From Undaria pinnatifida (Eukaryota; Sar; Phaeophyceae; Laminariales; Alariaceae): 64,000 bases of DNA. Below, piece by piece: positions 43,044-54,479 of this stretch. The notes below the pieces were generated by a model. The model was not told the origin of the DNA and searched no databases. It saw only the letters and a program-made list of their open reading frames with translations. The DNA is taken from NCBI GenBank assembly GCA_012845835.1, contig JABAKD010000018.1, positions 2,747,229 through 2,811,228 on the forward strand. Direction: 5' to 3'. The stretch's first letter is position 1. Each line of letters starts with the position of its first letter. The position numbers and the translations under genes are program-made.

Positions 43044-43219
43044 TTATAAAAAATGAAAATACACTCCAGCTGTGAGATCGAAGATTTCGTCGAAACTCAT
43101 CTTTGCAAGCTGTGTGTGATACTCCGATCGCGCGTATTACGAGTTGTGTGTCCTCATTAAGGATATAGGTCGGCGACTCCCCTTACAACTACAGTGTAGC
43201 TATCAGGGTCAACAGGATG
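43044..43219 (+). repeat. family A, forward copy, truncated to 176 bp
   Basis: It starts ATTATAAAAAATGAAAATAC and continues as at 61111 until GGTCAACAGG, where it stops abruptly. All forward copies share this start but stop at different places. Confidence 0.8.
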
Positions 43220-43222
43220 ATA

Positions 43223-43494
43223 TAAAACTATATACCTAGACCTCGCCCCCCTCGGACGTCTCGCTCGGCATATCCTCCCCCCTCTCAGCCCTTCTCAGCC
43301 CGTAATTGCCGAAAAGGAAATTAGTTGCTGGGGAAAAGAACCGTCCCTAAGTTCCTTGTAAAACTATATACCTAGACCTCGCCCCCCTCGGACGTCTCGC
43401 TCGGCATATCCTCCCCCCTCTCAGCCCTTCTCAGCCCGTAATTGCCGAAAAGGAAATTAGTTGCTGGGGAAAAGAACCGTCCCTAAGTTCCTTG
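43223..43494 (+). repeat. perfect 136-bp tandem duplication
   Basis: Units 43223-43358 and 43359-43494 appear identical. Each runs from TAAAACTATATACCTAGACC to CCCTAAGTTCCTTG. It directly abuts the truncated family A copy. The identity suggests a very recent duplication or an assembly artefact. Confidence 0.9.
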
Positions 43495-43674
43495 CCTTCC
43501 TTGCTTTCCCTAGTCTCATTCTTACTTACTTTTTAGCTCTCATTCTCTGATCTTTACTGCTTGCTCTCTGATATTTTTATTTTGCTTTTTCAGCAACTTC
43601 TTTTTTGTACTTTTATTTGAAGTTGGCCAATTGCTGGCTGTTGAGAGGGAATTGCCGTTGACGGCTGCAAACAA

Positions 43675-44098
43675 TTGGAATTTGAAATTTGCCGGATCGG
43701 CAATAACAATTTGAAGTTGAAATTTGCGAAGCGGACCAAGGCTAGTGCGGGAGGAGGCTCCGCCAACAGTGGGGGTGGTGGAGGTTCAGGATCAGGCGTG
43801 TGGAAGCTGGTCGGGCAAGAACGGGACTCAGCTTCTTCTGGCAATCCTGATTGGCCGTGCCCGAGCAAGGGTTGTGACGGCTTCCTCATCGCACGAAATA
43901 GGAAAAAACAGGAGTTCCCAGTACGCTGTCTGCGACACCTGCAGGAGTGACGAGCCTTCCACGTGCCAAGCTTTTCATAACCTTAACAAGCACTGGGGAA
44001 GCGGCGACAACCCTCGTGTGTGTGACTGGTGTGACACGGACACCTGTGATTCACCTTCGATCGGCGTCCCCAACGAAGGAGCTGAGAGCTTGACGAAA
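43675..44098 (+). CDS. possible Cys-rich exon(s), frame interrupted
   Basis: One frame encodes a Gly/Ser-rich linker followed by WPCPSKGCDGF. After an A6 tract (43903-43908) the coding-like sequence continues in another frame (SQYAVCDTCRSDEP, then CDWCDTDTCDS), ending near a GTGAGT donor at 44099. The spacing of cysteines (CX4C, CX2C, CX2C) hints at a zinc-binding module, but I do not recognise the family. Either a one-base indel broke the gene or an unseen intron joins the frames. No convincing ATG starts it, so an upstream exon is expected. Confidence 0.35.
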
Positions 44099-44109
44099 CG
44101 TGAGTTACA

Positions 44110-44715
44110 TTTCTGTTGTTGTGCTGTGATTTCTTTTTCATGCGTACAAACACACTTTTGCATGTACGAGTACGTTACGGGGCAGTCCCGTCATCGCGGT
44201 GTAAGCGGGAATGGTACAAGTACTCAGGTCTACGAGTAGAACTATGCAGTGACGCTGTGTGATGCGATTTCTTTTTCATACGTACAGCCAAACACACTTC
44301 ATGTATGTACGACTACGAGTACGGGGCAGTCCCGTCATTGGGGTAAGCGGGGGTTGAACAAGTGGTCCATGCAGTGACGCTTTGTGCTGTGATATAAACA
44401 CACGTTTTGGATGTACGACTACGACTACGTGGTATCTAAACATGTAAGACGCAATGAAAACGGGCAAGTCTCATCACGGGGATCAGCCAGGGTTGTAAAA
44501 AAGGTCCATGCAGTGATAAATAACACAGCAGCATGATACCTCAGCACCAGTCGCAGTACACACTGGAGGTTGATATATAGCAGTAAACAGAAGCTGAAGT
44601 TAACCTGGGTGATGCTGGAGAGCAGTCCCGTGATTGGGGTTAGCGAGTTGTTCATGTAGTGACGCGGTGTACTACTACTGTTACTCATTTTTCATACAAC
44701 CACATGAACTCTTTG
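44110..44715 (+). repeat. diverged tandem repeat, about 140-150 bp units
   Basis: Three to four units share TTTTTCATRCGTACA, CACACTT, GTACGACTACGA, GGGGCAGTCCCGTCAT and CATGCAGTGACGC. It lies in what would be an intron of the putative Cys-rich gene. Confidence 0.6.
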
Positions 44716-45134
44716 TATTAACGAGTACAAGTAGGGTGCGCAACTTCTTCAGGAATCGCAGTACACGTCGGTCGTAATAGTGTTGATAGCAGCAGTAATA
44801 GATTAGTACCGAACAATATATACAGCAGGTACTGTCTCTTACCCTTCGTTGTCGGTATTCCGCCGGTAGGCCTTATATAGCAGTATACCGGGGCTTACGC
44901 TTACCAGTTGCGACTGTGAATCCCGTTCGCTCCTGTCCCAGTGGTGGTTTCATACGTGTTAGCAACGTTGTGGTACCAGGCAGGGCTTTGCCCATAAACG
45001 ACCGCTTTCATTACAACAGTGTTAAATTGTACGACTTCCTTTCAAACTTTGGAAATCGACGACAGCTACGTGGCCTTACTATTTTGAACATTCACTGAAC
45101 GCAAGGTATTCCCATCCGTTGTTGTCGTTTGCAG

Positions 45135-45681
45135 AAGCCCTGCGAAGCAGCCGCCGAGGGCCGCCAAGTCGGCGAGGACATAAACACGAAGTGCACCGGC
45201 GACATCAAGGTCGGTGACCTCCTGAAGAAGGCAGGCGACCACTTGCTCGATATACATCCCGCATTCCATTCCCACGGTGCCACGAGGGCGTTCGACATCG
45301 AGGTACGTTCTACTCTTATCTTGCGTCCTGTGTGTCACGAGTCGAGACATCCATGTCTCTTGCTCAAGACTAGGGGATGGCGTGCGGATATCGTCTATGA
45401 AGTGCGGCTCTTTTTCCAAGTACCAAGAGCAAGTACAACAATACCACAACAATTACTAACAGCGAAAGGAGCTCCAATAATTTGGATGGTTACGACGTCT
45501 GCTGGAGAGAAGTACGAATATTTTTTTACACATACTTATCGACGTTCTCCCGCCATGCTTCAACGTTTGTGGACAGATCCACAAGACCATCGACAAAAAA
45601 CAAGAGTGCAAGGTGCTGGGTACCTCCGCTGAGGAGGAAGAGTCCAAGCAAGCCTGCATGCTCCTTCGGAAGCAATGTTGA
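45135..45681 (+). CDS. two-exon open segment of an unrecognised Cys-containing protein
   Basis: The first exon 45135-45302 (56 codons) has acceptor TTTGCAG and donor GTACGT. The second exon 45577-45681 has acceptor GGACAG and ends in TGA. They join in phase 0 to give a charged peptide with evenly spread cysteines (KPCEAA, NTKCTGD, QECKV, QACMLLRKQC). It could be the end of the Cys-rich gene starting near 43.6 kb. No start codon was assigned. The consistent splice sites and amino-acid composition support coding; the function is unknown. Confidence 0.4.
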
Positions 45682-45689
45682 CAGCACGT

Positions 45690-46540
45690 TCTTTATAGAA
45701 CGTTAAGTTGTGGTTTATTATACCAGCATCGTTTTTTGAGAACTATGCCTAAATGCATGCTCTTCGTCTTTCAGGAATACAAATGTACTTCACATGTTTG
45801 CGGTGTGTGCGTTCAAGTTCCTGCTTCCAGCATGTTTTTTTTGGCACTGCGCTCCTTTACATCTTAAGTTGTAGTTTTCCTGTCTCTATCCTTGACAAGC
45901 GCGTGCCTGGTGTTTATGCACTGCGATAATTTATTATTGATGATCGACTTAGAGAGAGCTATTAATAAGTGTACAGGACCTAGGTGCTACCTGAGAGGTG
46001 GAAGGATATGCCAAGCAAGTCCTTCGACGTGCCCATCATGGACTGGGCGAATGGATGATAATAACAAACTCATAATCATAATCGTCTCTATCCTGTACCG
46101 TTGTACTATACATGGACCTCTTGGCATTTTCAAGTCGCCAGTTGCGCCATTTGTGCTTCTTTTCCGCCTTTCTACTGAATGTCTATTCCTCCTTCCGCAA
46201 GCGTAGCGGGCGGCGCCCAGCCGCCCGCCAGCGAAGCCCTTGTATATTATTATAAAAAATTATTATTATAATATTATATATTAATAGTATACTCCGCTTT
46301 TACACCAAACAATACCGTGATCTTTTCCAACGACCAGGATCAAAAGTCATTCTTTCAGGAGTACAGTAGTATAACCATTTTTCCTTGACTCTTTCGAACT
46401 GAGGGAAAGCGGTTGAATGAAGGTGAACCAAAGTGCCAACTCATATCATATACCGACAGAAAATTCGGCTATCACAGGCAAGCGCTTCGTATGTCAAACA
46501 TCAGTACTATGAGCAGCAATCGCTCATCCCTAAAAAAAGT
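45690..46540. other. non-coding stretch
   Basis: The stretch contains an A/T-rich spot with TATTATTATAAAAAATTATT near 46243-46290 and GCGGGCGGCGCCCAGCCGCC near 46207. No coding exon is supported. Confidence 0.35.
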
Positions 46541-46544
46541 CCAG

Positions 46545-46799
46545 CATGCCTTTCGATCTCGACACCCGGTAGCTGCGTCACCTCGTTTCGCGTACACGTG
46601 TTCGCCGCGGACGGGTAAGGCGCCGACCAGGCGTCCCGTGCCCCCAACCCCGAAGATGCTGAAGGACCAACCAGCGCCAATGTCTTCTCGCTTCCAATCG
46701 CTCTCCTGCTCGCGATCGCTCTGGCCTCCCTTCGGTTCACATTTTCCAAACGCAAACGACAAGACGGTGTTCTTGTGATCGAACGGAAGTTGATCAGAG
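46545..46799 (+). CDS. possible exon with a transmembrane segment (contains a stop)
   Basis: The frame after acceptor GTCCAG reads CLSISTPGSCVTSFRVHVFA, then a TAA at 46616, then a Pro/Ala/Glu-rich stretch and a strong hydrophobic segment (NVFSLPIALLLAIALASLRF) followed by basic residues (KRKRQ), ending near donor GTAACT at 46800. This layout resembles the C-terminus of a type I membrane protein. The in-frame TAA means it is a pseudogene, a wrong exon border, or an error. Confidence 0.35.
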
Positions 46800-46938
46800 G
46801 TAACTGTGATGTACAGGCAGTGGGATGGGATGTGATGACTGCTGCTGGTGCCACCATGCAGCAAGACCCCAGAGCGCCTCCATGCTCTCACGGCGTCCCT
46901 GCGTCTGGAACGCGCGGGTCGTAGGCCTTTCCTGGCCC

Positions 46939-47165
46939 GGCGGTGATCCTTGGACATCATGGGACCTTGCCTTGTTGTGGTTTGCGTCCCTGTGGGCGTT
47001 CCAAGCCCTCAAGGTTCTTGCTGCTATTTCGCAGACTTTTGGACATTTCGATCTCTGTGGGGGCTTCCATGGTAGCTTTCCTGATGTAGCCCATATGCTG
47101 CTCCAGCGTGAGGCCGGCGAATGGCGTCTCCATCCTTGCGCTCACCCTGTCCACGAGATATCTGG
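46939..47165 (-). CDS. possible helical coding fragment, unrecognised
   Basis: The minus strand encodes about 65 residues (METPFAGLTLEQHMGYIRKA and on) that look helical and less repetitive than neighbouring frames. No start, splice or domain evidence supports it further. Confidence 0.2.
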
Positions 47166-47289
47166 ATCGATCCTTATACTAACTAGTATGTTTGACCATC
47201 AACGTACACGGGTGGGTAGGCGCATGCCTGGATCAATCGCGGAGACAGCCCTACCCGCGGTGTTGACGCCAGCTACGTACAATAGACTA

Positions 47290-47570
47290 GAGAGGTATAC
47301 CATTTTTTGGCTATTTTATTTTCTGAATGACGGAACTGTCTTAAACCCAAACTCGCCGGAAAATGGCCTTTTTTTGCATGATTCTCGTTCCACACCTTAC
47401 CTAGGACATGTGATTCTTCATACTGTTAAAAATGTAGCAGTTAGTTGTAGTTTTCTCCAAAATCAGTTTTCGGGATTTAAGAAAGGTCTTACGCTCCCAA
47501 ATTGAGGAACCTCAGAAAAAAAAGAAAAAAAAAAGTGAGTGTGTGCACCTCTTTCAGCGTGGCACGCGTG
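47290..47570 (+). mobile_element. MITE-like element, TIR family CGCGTGCTACGATA, copy B
   Basis: It carries AGAGGTATACCATTTTTTGG, TTCTGAATGACGGAACTG, TGCATGATTCTCGTTCC and AAATTGAGGAACCTCAGAAA in the same order as the copy at 14125. It ends GCACCTCTTTCAGCGTGGCA, CGCG. The outer part of its left inverted repeat is missing. Confidence 0.55.
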
Positions 47571-47761
47571 TGCTGCTGCTGCTCAAACCAGAAGAAGAGC
47601 AAAAAAATGGGTAAGAAACATCGTGACCTTCTCGATTCAAACATAAATCTCCATTCTCCCCGGTTTTAGTTTTTTGTTATTCACCCTACCCTGCTATTTG
47701 GACGACAATGGATGGCTCCGTTTTTCTTTTTCGTGTGCTCGCCTGGACATATACTAACTGA

Positions 47762-48147
47762 TGTTCAGGAATTAGCGGGGTATAAGTCCGTTTTGACCAA
47801 TTGCGAAAGGTTAACCAATAGCTTACCCAAACTAAGCCTTGTAACACTCTTCCCCCTTGAAACGGCGGGATAGTGCAGGTCGGCCGGATATACGGGCGGA
47901 CCTGTCAATTATCCAAGCCGTTTCATTTCCTGGGTACACCGGGGAGAGTATATTTCAAGTTCGCCATGGGGAAAATCTGAAAAAGAAATAAGGTGGATGG
48001 TGGGATTTCAACCCACGACCCAAAAAACCCATGGTCTGTCGACGACGCCATTTGTTGTGGAATTAGTGGGGTATTAGTCCGTTTGACCACGTACTCGGTA
48101 CGTGCAAAAGGTCAACGAATAGCTTACCCAAACTAAGCTTTATAAAA
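47762..48147 (-). mobile_element. TRIM-like miniature LTR element, copy 2
   Basis: On the minus strand it has a 5' LTR (48055-48147, ending CCACAACA), then AA and TGGCGTCGTCGACAG (primer site), the tRNA-like T-arm GTGGGTTGAAATCCCAC, a polypurine tract CAAGGGGGAAGAG and a 3' LTR (47762-47846) starting TGTTACAAGG and ending CTGAACA. The arrangement is the same as at 23448, with a single tRNA-like unit. The outer end of the 5' LTR has decayed into an A run, and no target duplication is visible. Confidence 0.6.
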
Positions 48148-48404
48148 AAAATAATAAACGCTCTGACGCTCCTCGTTTTATGCTTTATGATACTTAAGTC
48201 AAAACACTGCATGCAGAGGGGAAAATCGGCGACGAGCAAAAAAAACCAAGTGAAACGATTATTTATGCAACAAACGCATACATACATACATCGTACGTCG
48301 ATTATGATATGTACACATACATGCAGTTGGGGATGCCAATGGCTTTTTGTTACTTTTTCATGCTTGAAATTCGAAAATTAATGGTTGTGCTCGCACTAGA
48401 AGCT

Positions 48405-48500
48405 TCCATAATTATCAAGTCCGCGGCCACGGGGACAGACTCCAGTCACTCGGAACGAACGGAAGAATACCCCCAGGGACGTCCTGTCAGTGCTGGCCAG
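48405..48500 (-). repeat. third copy of the dispersed repeat targeted by the gypsy relic
   Basis: Read on the minus strand it has GGGGGTATTCTTCCG, AGTGACTGGAGTCTGTCC and GCGGACTTGATAATTATG, matching 17850-17915 and 22880-22950. Confidence 0.45.
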
Positions 48501-48519
48501 GTCAACCACAGACAGGGAA

Positions 48520-49355
48520 CATGTCATCATGTTGGCTCGGTCCTCAGTTGTTGAGAAACCTCCTCGTCAAGCAATCACACATGTGGTCGTGGTATTAACA
48601 ATAATGGCTGTTTCCGCCATCAAGTGCTACGCATACACCCCTGCCACCCATACACCTATCTATCGAATCACGCGTCTTCCCTTCCCTTCCTTGCCAGTAG
48701 CCCTTGCGAGACGTCTAGACTGTAAATCTAGGATAAAGTACGTATGGAAATCGGGGAACATTTCGACATGAACGATGTGAGTTTTAATCGTCGGCCAAAC
48801 TTGAAGCAAAAAAAAAAACAGCGGATTTTTTTTCGTACCAAGTTCTGTACCGACCGGTAAGGCTGTGGGGTTGGGGCCGGTGTTGGGGTAAGGGGTTATT
48901 GCTAGTAGTGTTAGGGTCTAAATAAAGTAGTAGCGTTGAGGGGCGATTTTTTTTTTTTCTGTATCTATCTCATCATACTGGAAGCGCACGTGGGTCAAGA
49001 AAATTTCCCCGCTTTCCACACTTGATCCCATATATACGAAGTACAACACAATTCCAGAATAATTGCAGCGAAGGCGGCTCTCCCTCTTGCTTAAATATCT
49101 CCATCCATCTCCCCGCTTTTCCCCACTACTACATACAGCAGCAGTACTTTGCCAAACCTCCTCCTCGTGCTCATCGTCGCCATAGATAGGGTGTTTGTAT
49201 ACAAGTATATCAATACACCAGTAGTGCAACACGCCTGCACCAAGGATAAGAACCGGGACACAATCTTGTTCCACGCTTACATTTACTGGAGAATTGTTAT
49301 TTGTTTACCAGCTGGTCATCTGACAGTAGTGCGTATGTATATAGTCTAGTGGTAT
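48520..49355. other. non-coding stretch, nothing firm
   Basis: A G-rich stretch with GGGGTTGGGG and TTAGGG-like words lies near 48865-48915. Short open frames on both strands have no domain. Confidence 0.35.
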
Positions 49356-49361
49356 AAATTA

Positions 49362-50784
49362 TAAAAATACAAATAAATACACTCCAGCTGTGAGATCGAA
49401 GATTTTGTCGAAACTCATCTTTGCAAGCTGTGTGTGATGCTCCGATCGCGCGTGTTGCGGGTTGTGTGTCCTCATTAAGGATCTAGGTCGGCGACTCCCC
49501 TTGCAACTACACTGTAGCTATCAGGGTCAACAGGGTGATGTTAGTCAGTCTGTGCGCGAAAACTAAAAAACTCGTTATTGAGGGGGACAAAATCTGACAG
49601 TTGTGGAAGGAAATGCATCAGTTCATCAAGTGAATCCTGTAAGTCGAATAACCGGTGAGGGGAGGGCGAAGTTTTTCAGGACGTGGGGGGCTGGGTTTGA
49701 TCAACAGGGAGCGGGGGGGGTGGGGGGGGCGGGACGGGCGGGGCAGCTCAATCTTTGCGTGGAAACTATAAATCCTTGAAGGGGGATACATCTATCTGAC
49801 GGTTTTGGAAAGAATGCACCAGTTTATCATGGGGGGGGGGCAGATCAATTTGTGCGTGGAAACTATAAATCCTTTAAGGGGATAAATCTGACGGTTTTGG
49901 AAAGAATGCACCAGTTTATCATGCGGGGGGGCGGCGGGACGGGCAGGGCAGCTAATTTCTGTGCGGGGAAACGATAAATCCTTGAAGGGGATAAATCTGA
50001 CGGTTTTGGAAAGAATGCACCAGTTTATCATGTACATCCTGTAAGACGTACGACCAGTGAGGAGAGGGCGGAGCGTTCGAGGGGGTGGGGGGGGGAGCGG
50101 GGGGGGGGGGGGGGGGGGGGGGGCGAGAGGGTTTCTTTAACAACATCTTTAGATCGCATAGATGTAGGGGTTTGCTATACGCGGGGTGCTAGGTCTAGGC
50201 GATGGCGCGGGTGGCGGGGAAGGAGGGGGCGTTGGGGAGCGGGGGGCGGGGGGCGGGGGGCGGTGAATGAAAGCCACGTCATGGATGGCTAGAAAAATAA
50301 TGCCGTGGTATCAATTGCGTAGAAGTGTTTATTACTCTGGCCGATTTCTATTGTAGGTGGGGCGTTTGAACAAAAGGGCGGTGAAAAAGAAAAAAAAAAT
50401 GGGAGGGGGGGGGGGGGGGCGGAAACGAATTGGAGCTACGGCATGGATGGCTAGAAAGAAAATGAGGTGATATCAGGCAGAATTTGATTCTAGGTGGGGT
50501 GTTTGGACAAGAGGGATCGGGGGGGCGGGGGCGTGCGGGACACTTCAATATGTGCGCGGAAACTATAAATCATCAAAGTTTTAAAGGGGACAAATCTGAC
50601 GGTTGTAGCAAGAACACATCCCTATATATCACCTGCCTGGTATTGTTTATTATTCTAGAAGATTTGATGTTGGATGAGGTGTGTGTGGTAAACAACGTGT
50701 TAAAGCTTCAAAAATTGTTATTGTATACATACATGGATCGCAAGATAGAATATTTCTAAATATCGATAGGTAAAACCATGTAGT
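49362..50784 (+). repeat. family A, forward copy, near full length
   Basis: It starts near ATAAATTATAAAAATACAAA, then CACTCCAGCTGTGAGATCG. Between 49745 and 50040 three tandem modules (GGAAACTATAAATCCTT, GATAAATCTGACGGTTTTGG, AAGAATGCACCAGTTTATCA) alternate with G runs. It runs on to TATTTCTAAATATCG, and is cut at 50785 by the TA-flanked element. It is non-coding; poly-Gly and poly-Pro frames are by-products. Confidence 0.7.
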
Positions 50785-50786
50785 TA

Positions 50787-51794
50787 CAGTAGGTGGCCCT
50801 GTATAGTGGCATATAGTGGCAGGACAGAATTGTGCCAGTGCCACTATTCGATATAGTGGCACTATTGCCACTATTAGACAGTCTATAGTGGCAATAGTGC
50901 CACTATATCGAATAAAGAGCTTCGATGTTCACGCTGTACACTGATTATACGCTGTACAGGTAAAGCCATGCATACTGTTCCACTACTCGTGGTTGATTTG
51001 TGTGCAGCAGTATCCGCATGAAACACATGAAATGACCGTTGATTATCCAACGGTTACCGAGCCTTCTGTGGTCAAGACCTGTTTCTTCTGCGCAGGCAGA
51101 CCACAGGAACCACGTCCAAACGCATTGTATCATAGGTGGCACATCAATATTTTTTGTCCGGCGGGCAGTGTAACATGGGGTTCAACATTCAACAGTACGT
51201 GTAGAACGCATGAAAACAGCAACGTAGAGACGCGAAACTAACTGAAACAGCCAGTATAGAAAATTCAAACACCCCCACCCCGGCGCATCAACCCAACCAC
51301 CACGAAGCTCTGCAACTGCTGTAGGCTTTAGCCGACTGATTGCACTACGAGTTGGTAAACACTCTAATGTCCAACTGTTGTGCCGGTCTAGCTAATGTAG
51401 CAGCTAAGAATGCCATTTTCGCCTTGCGGAGAAAGTGCCCGGCGTCACCAACGCCACACGACTCTGCGTATTGTTCTAGAGGACCAAAAAATTCTCTCCC
51501 AGTGGTTTGTTTGGGAGTTTACACAGTTCTAGGTCCGCGCAGGCTGGCATGATACGTGTGGCGCCCACCGCTGAGAGTGTGTGTGGGCAGGTGTGGTACA
51601 GCATTAGTGGGGGCCCACTACTTGGAACTGCCACTATTGGGTGTGTGTGATGCCCAAAATGCCACTATTGAGGGCCCCGTCCTCAATAGTGGTAAAGTGC
51701 CACTATATCGGGTTGAGATTTTGCCAGGAGATTTTCATGCCACTATATAGGGCACTTTACTATTCAGGTTGCCACTATACAGGGCCACCTACTG
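50787..51794. mobile_element. TA-flanked TIR element, 1.0 kb
   Basis: The terminal inverted repeats begin CAGTAGGTGGCCCTGTATAG and are perfect for at least 24 bp, flanked by TA (50785-50786, 51795-51796). Both subterminal zones are packed with TATAGTGGCA-type words in both orientations. The interior (about 50920-51600) has short open frames with cysteines but no recognisable transposase, so it is probably non-autonomous. It shares its outermost 14 bp with the element at 24419. Confidence 0.8.
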
Positions 51795-51805
51795 TACCAA
51801 TATTT

Positions 51806-52455
51806 CTGACATTGCTAATTATATGAAAGAGATACATATTTCAAAATACAACAGGCGAGGGTGAGATGTTGTCATGCAATGTAATCCTAATTGAGCACGA
51901 GAGGGAGAAGACTTAGTGCGAATCGTCAGTGTTTTAAAAGGAACCCGCTTGGTGTACCCACGCTCAACTACGTTACTCCGTTAGTCATGCTTCGTTTAAC
52001 ATAGGTCGGGAGGCGATCATGCAGACGGTATGTACGAAGTACCCTACGTAATAGGTTGGTAGTAGTGTGGTCTACCGCAATTTCAACATATCTGCCTGTA
52101 CTTACTTTTCACATTATTATTGGCTCAAATGTACGATTTTACGCCCACGATTTCACCGTGCCGATGTGGGACTCTGAGGTTGCCAATTGTAAGACAGAGA
52201 TACATCTTGCAAATAAAAGAAGCGAGGTGATGCGGGCATGCAACGTCACCACTACTAAACACGAGGGTGACCTTACTTCGTTAGGCATATGATACTGCGT
52301 TTGGTAGATGTTGTCAGGCGATCATGCAAACGGCAGGTAGGCACGAAATACCCTGCGTAATAGGTTGGTTGCGTGGTCTACCGCAGTGTTCACATATCTG
52401 TCTGTACTTCTTTTTCACGCTATCATCATCTAGTGTACGATTATACGCCCTGTTT
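51806..52455 (+). repeat. satellite-like repeat family B
   Basis: The landmarks TTTCTGACATTGCTAATTAT, GAGATACATNTT, GGGAGGCGATCATGCAGACG, TACCGCAATTTCAACA and CGAGGGTGACCTTACTTCGT appear once here, and the later ones a second time in a shorter unit (52315-52440). The same landmarks recur at 62710-64000. It is non-coding. Confidence 0.6.
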
Positions 52456-52746
52456 TCTCCCCACTGTCGTCGAAGATGTTGTGGTCCTGTTGATGCCATG
52501 ATGTGATACGTAGCGCTTCGTCACAAAAAAACATAAAATACCGCAGTATCTTCGCGCGCCTGTTTTCCCTCCGGTATGGTGTAGTGTGTCGAAACAATGG
52601 CATCACCTCCCGCGGCCGGTGTTGCCAACCCTCCCTTACTTTCTGCGACCGTTTCCCCGATGAGAGGCCTTTATGGCGTACGTTCGGCCTCTGGCTGGCA
52701 AATGGGCGTCTACATTGTTTCTCCCATAATCATACTCATTTGATAC

Positions 52747-53044
52747 CATTCGTATCACCCGTCTGCCTCACTAGTTCTGCCCCTTGAGCACTTTCACAAG
52801 TATTGTGGGTTGCTTGCGTAAGCCGCCCTTAACCTACTCGCATTTTTTATCATTCGTATCACCCGTCTGCCTCACCAGTTCTGCCCCTTGAGCACTTTTT
52901 CAAGTATTGTGGGTTGCGAAGGCCGCCCTTAGCCTACTCGCATTTTGTACCATTCGCATCACCCGTCTGCCTCACTAGTTCTGCCCCTTGAACACTTTCT
53001 CAAGTATTGTGGGTTGCTTCCGTAGGCCGCCCTTAACCTACTCG
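52747..53044 (+). repeat. about 100-bp tandem repeat, three units
   Basis: CATTCGTATCACCCGTCTGC begins at 52747 and 52851, and with one change at 52951. Each unit ends CCGCCCTTAACCTACTCG or a close variant. Confidence 0.85.
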
Positions 53045-53945
53045 GCTCGTTCAGGGGGGATTCATTGAATTCCCTGTAAGGATCTCGGAAAAAGCCCTCC
53101 ACCCTGACATCTCCATCCATGCCGGGGCAGACTCCCTCTCTTAGACGTATGTACGTCGAGGCCGTTCGCGAGCTTTTCCGGAACCGTTCTGCAAACAATG
53201 GTCGCCGTCGAGCCGCCTGGTAACGCCCGTGAACCCCACCCTCCTGACCGGAAGGAGTGCACTGAGCCTTGAGTGTCCTCGCCTGCTTTCCAGGTGTGAC
53301 ATTTTTAGCGTTTGCGGCATTGGGTTTTGCGCTGAAAGGCTGCGACCCTTGTATTGGCCAGTCGGTCGCCTTCATCGATCATAGGCGCACACGATATATT
53401 GTATTTTCCCCTTGATACCGAGTGTCAAGGACTTTCTTCGGTCCTCCTGCTTATCAATCCGGCGCCACTCGGTCACGCGTCTCTCACCATGCGTGTTATT
53501 CGTATCAATGGCGTCTGCAAAAGAGCCCCTTGAGCGACCCCATGGTACGGTTGGAAACACTCACCATTTGCTCCTGTCCTATCCAACGTGTGTGCGTACG
53601 CTGACCAACAGCTCCTGCCGGGCATGTTGCCCGGACCAACTGCTCTACTGCTGTTACTGAGCACGTTGTGATGTGTGCCTCCCTGTACGGTACCGTCCGC
53701 AGATGGTCTGCCCCGTCCCGGAGTCTTTTGCGTCCTTGGAAATCGAGCATAAGTCTGCTGCGGTTGCGAAGCCGTAGTATACGCTGGCAGACCGACGCCT
53801 GTGGCTACCTGAAATCTGTCATGTTACCCCTGAGTGGACCGACCAAGTGTGATATGCCGGTATGGCGTATCGTACCACCCCCTCCGATCCTTCACCCACT
53901 CTGCTGTGAATTCAAGACCAAAAGACTACTTCGTGTACACTGAGA
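53045..53945 (-). pseudogene. decayed coding-like region, possibly retroelement-derived
   Basis: Minus-strand frames of 60-140 codons follow one another in different frames, with basic, Arg-rich peptides (KNVTPGKQARTLKAQC, YIRLREGVCPGMDGDVRV). The style resembles an old gag or pol region with frame changes, but no zinc knuckle, DTG/DSG or RT motif is seen. The identification is weak. Confidence 0.25.
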
Positions 53946-54175
53946 TCTCAATTAGGTCCTCCGGTGTCGCGGTTTGACAGGTGCGCGCATTTGTCTCCGC
54001 AAAAGTACTTATGAATTTGCGATGTACGCGTCAGCTTGTCTATGAAACTGGTTTGGAGGCGCGATTGGCCAAACCGGAGGGCGACCAATTTGATCGCGTG
54101 GCCCGAGTGCCGAATCGCTGTAAACTCTTGGAAACTGTCCTCTTGTAACGGGAATGCTTCCATGCACTATTCGGG

Positions 54176-54461
54176 ACGCGCGTGCTACGATAGAAGTGCG
54201 CACCAAGTTTTTTCTGAGGTCCCTCAATTTGGAAGCTTAAGACCTCTCTCCCAAACGCTGTTTTATTGTTGGAGAAAATAAAACTGCTACCGGATGAAAA
54301 ATCCTAGATGGCCTATCATAGGTATGCAACGAGAATCATGCGAAAACATGCCCTATTATTATTTTTTTTCCCGACGATAGTATTTGTAGGTTGAGGAGCC
54401 CCGTCATTCATGAACCATTTTTCGCCAAGAAAAGGTATACCTCTATCGCAGAGCACGCGTC
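54176..54461 (-). mobile_element. MITE-like element, TIR family CGCGTGCTACGATA, copy C
   Basis: It begins ACGCGCGTGCTACGATAGAA and ends TACCTCTATCGCAGAGCACG, then CG, so both inverted ends are present. The internal landmarks TTTTTTCTGAGGTCCCTCAA, GAGAATCATGCG and GCCCCGTCATTCATGAA are in inverted order relative to copies A and B. It abuts a TRIM LTR fragment (CTAATACCCCACTAATTC) at 54462. Confidence 0.6.
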
Positions 54462-54479
54462 TAATACCCCACTAATTCT

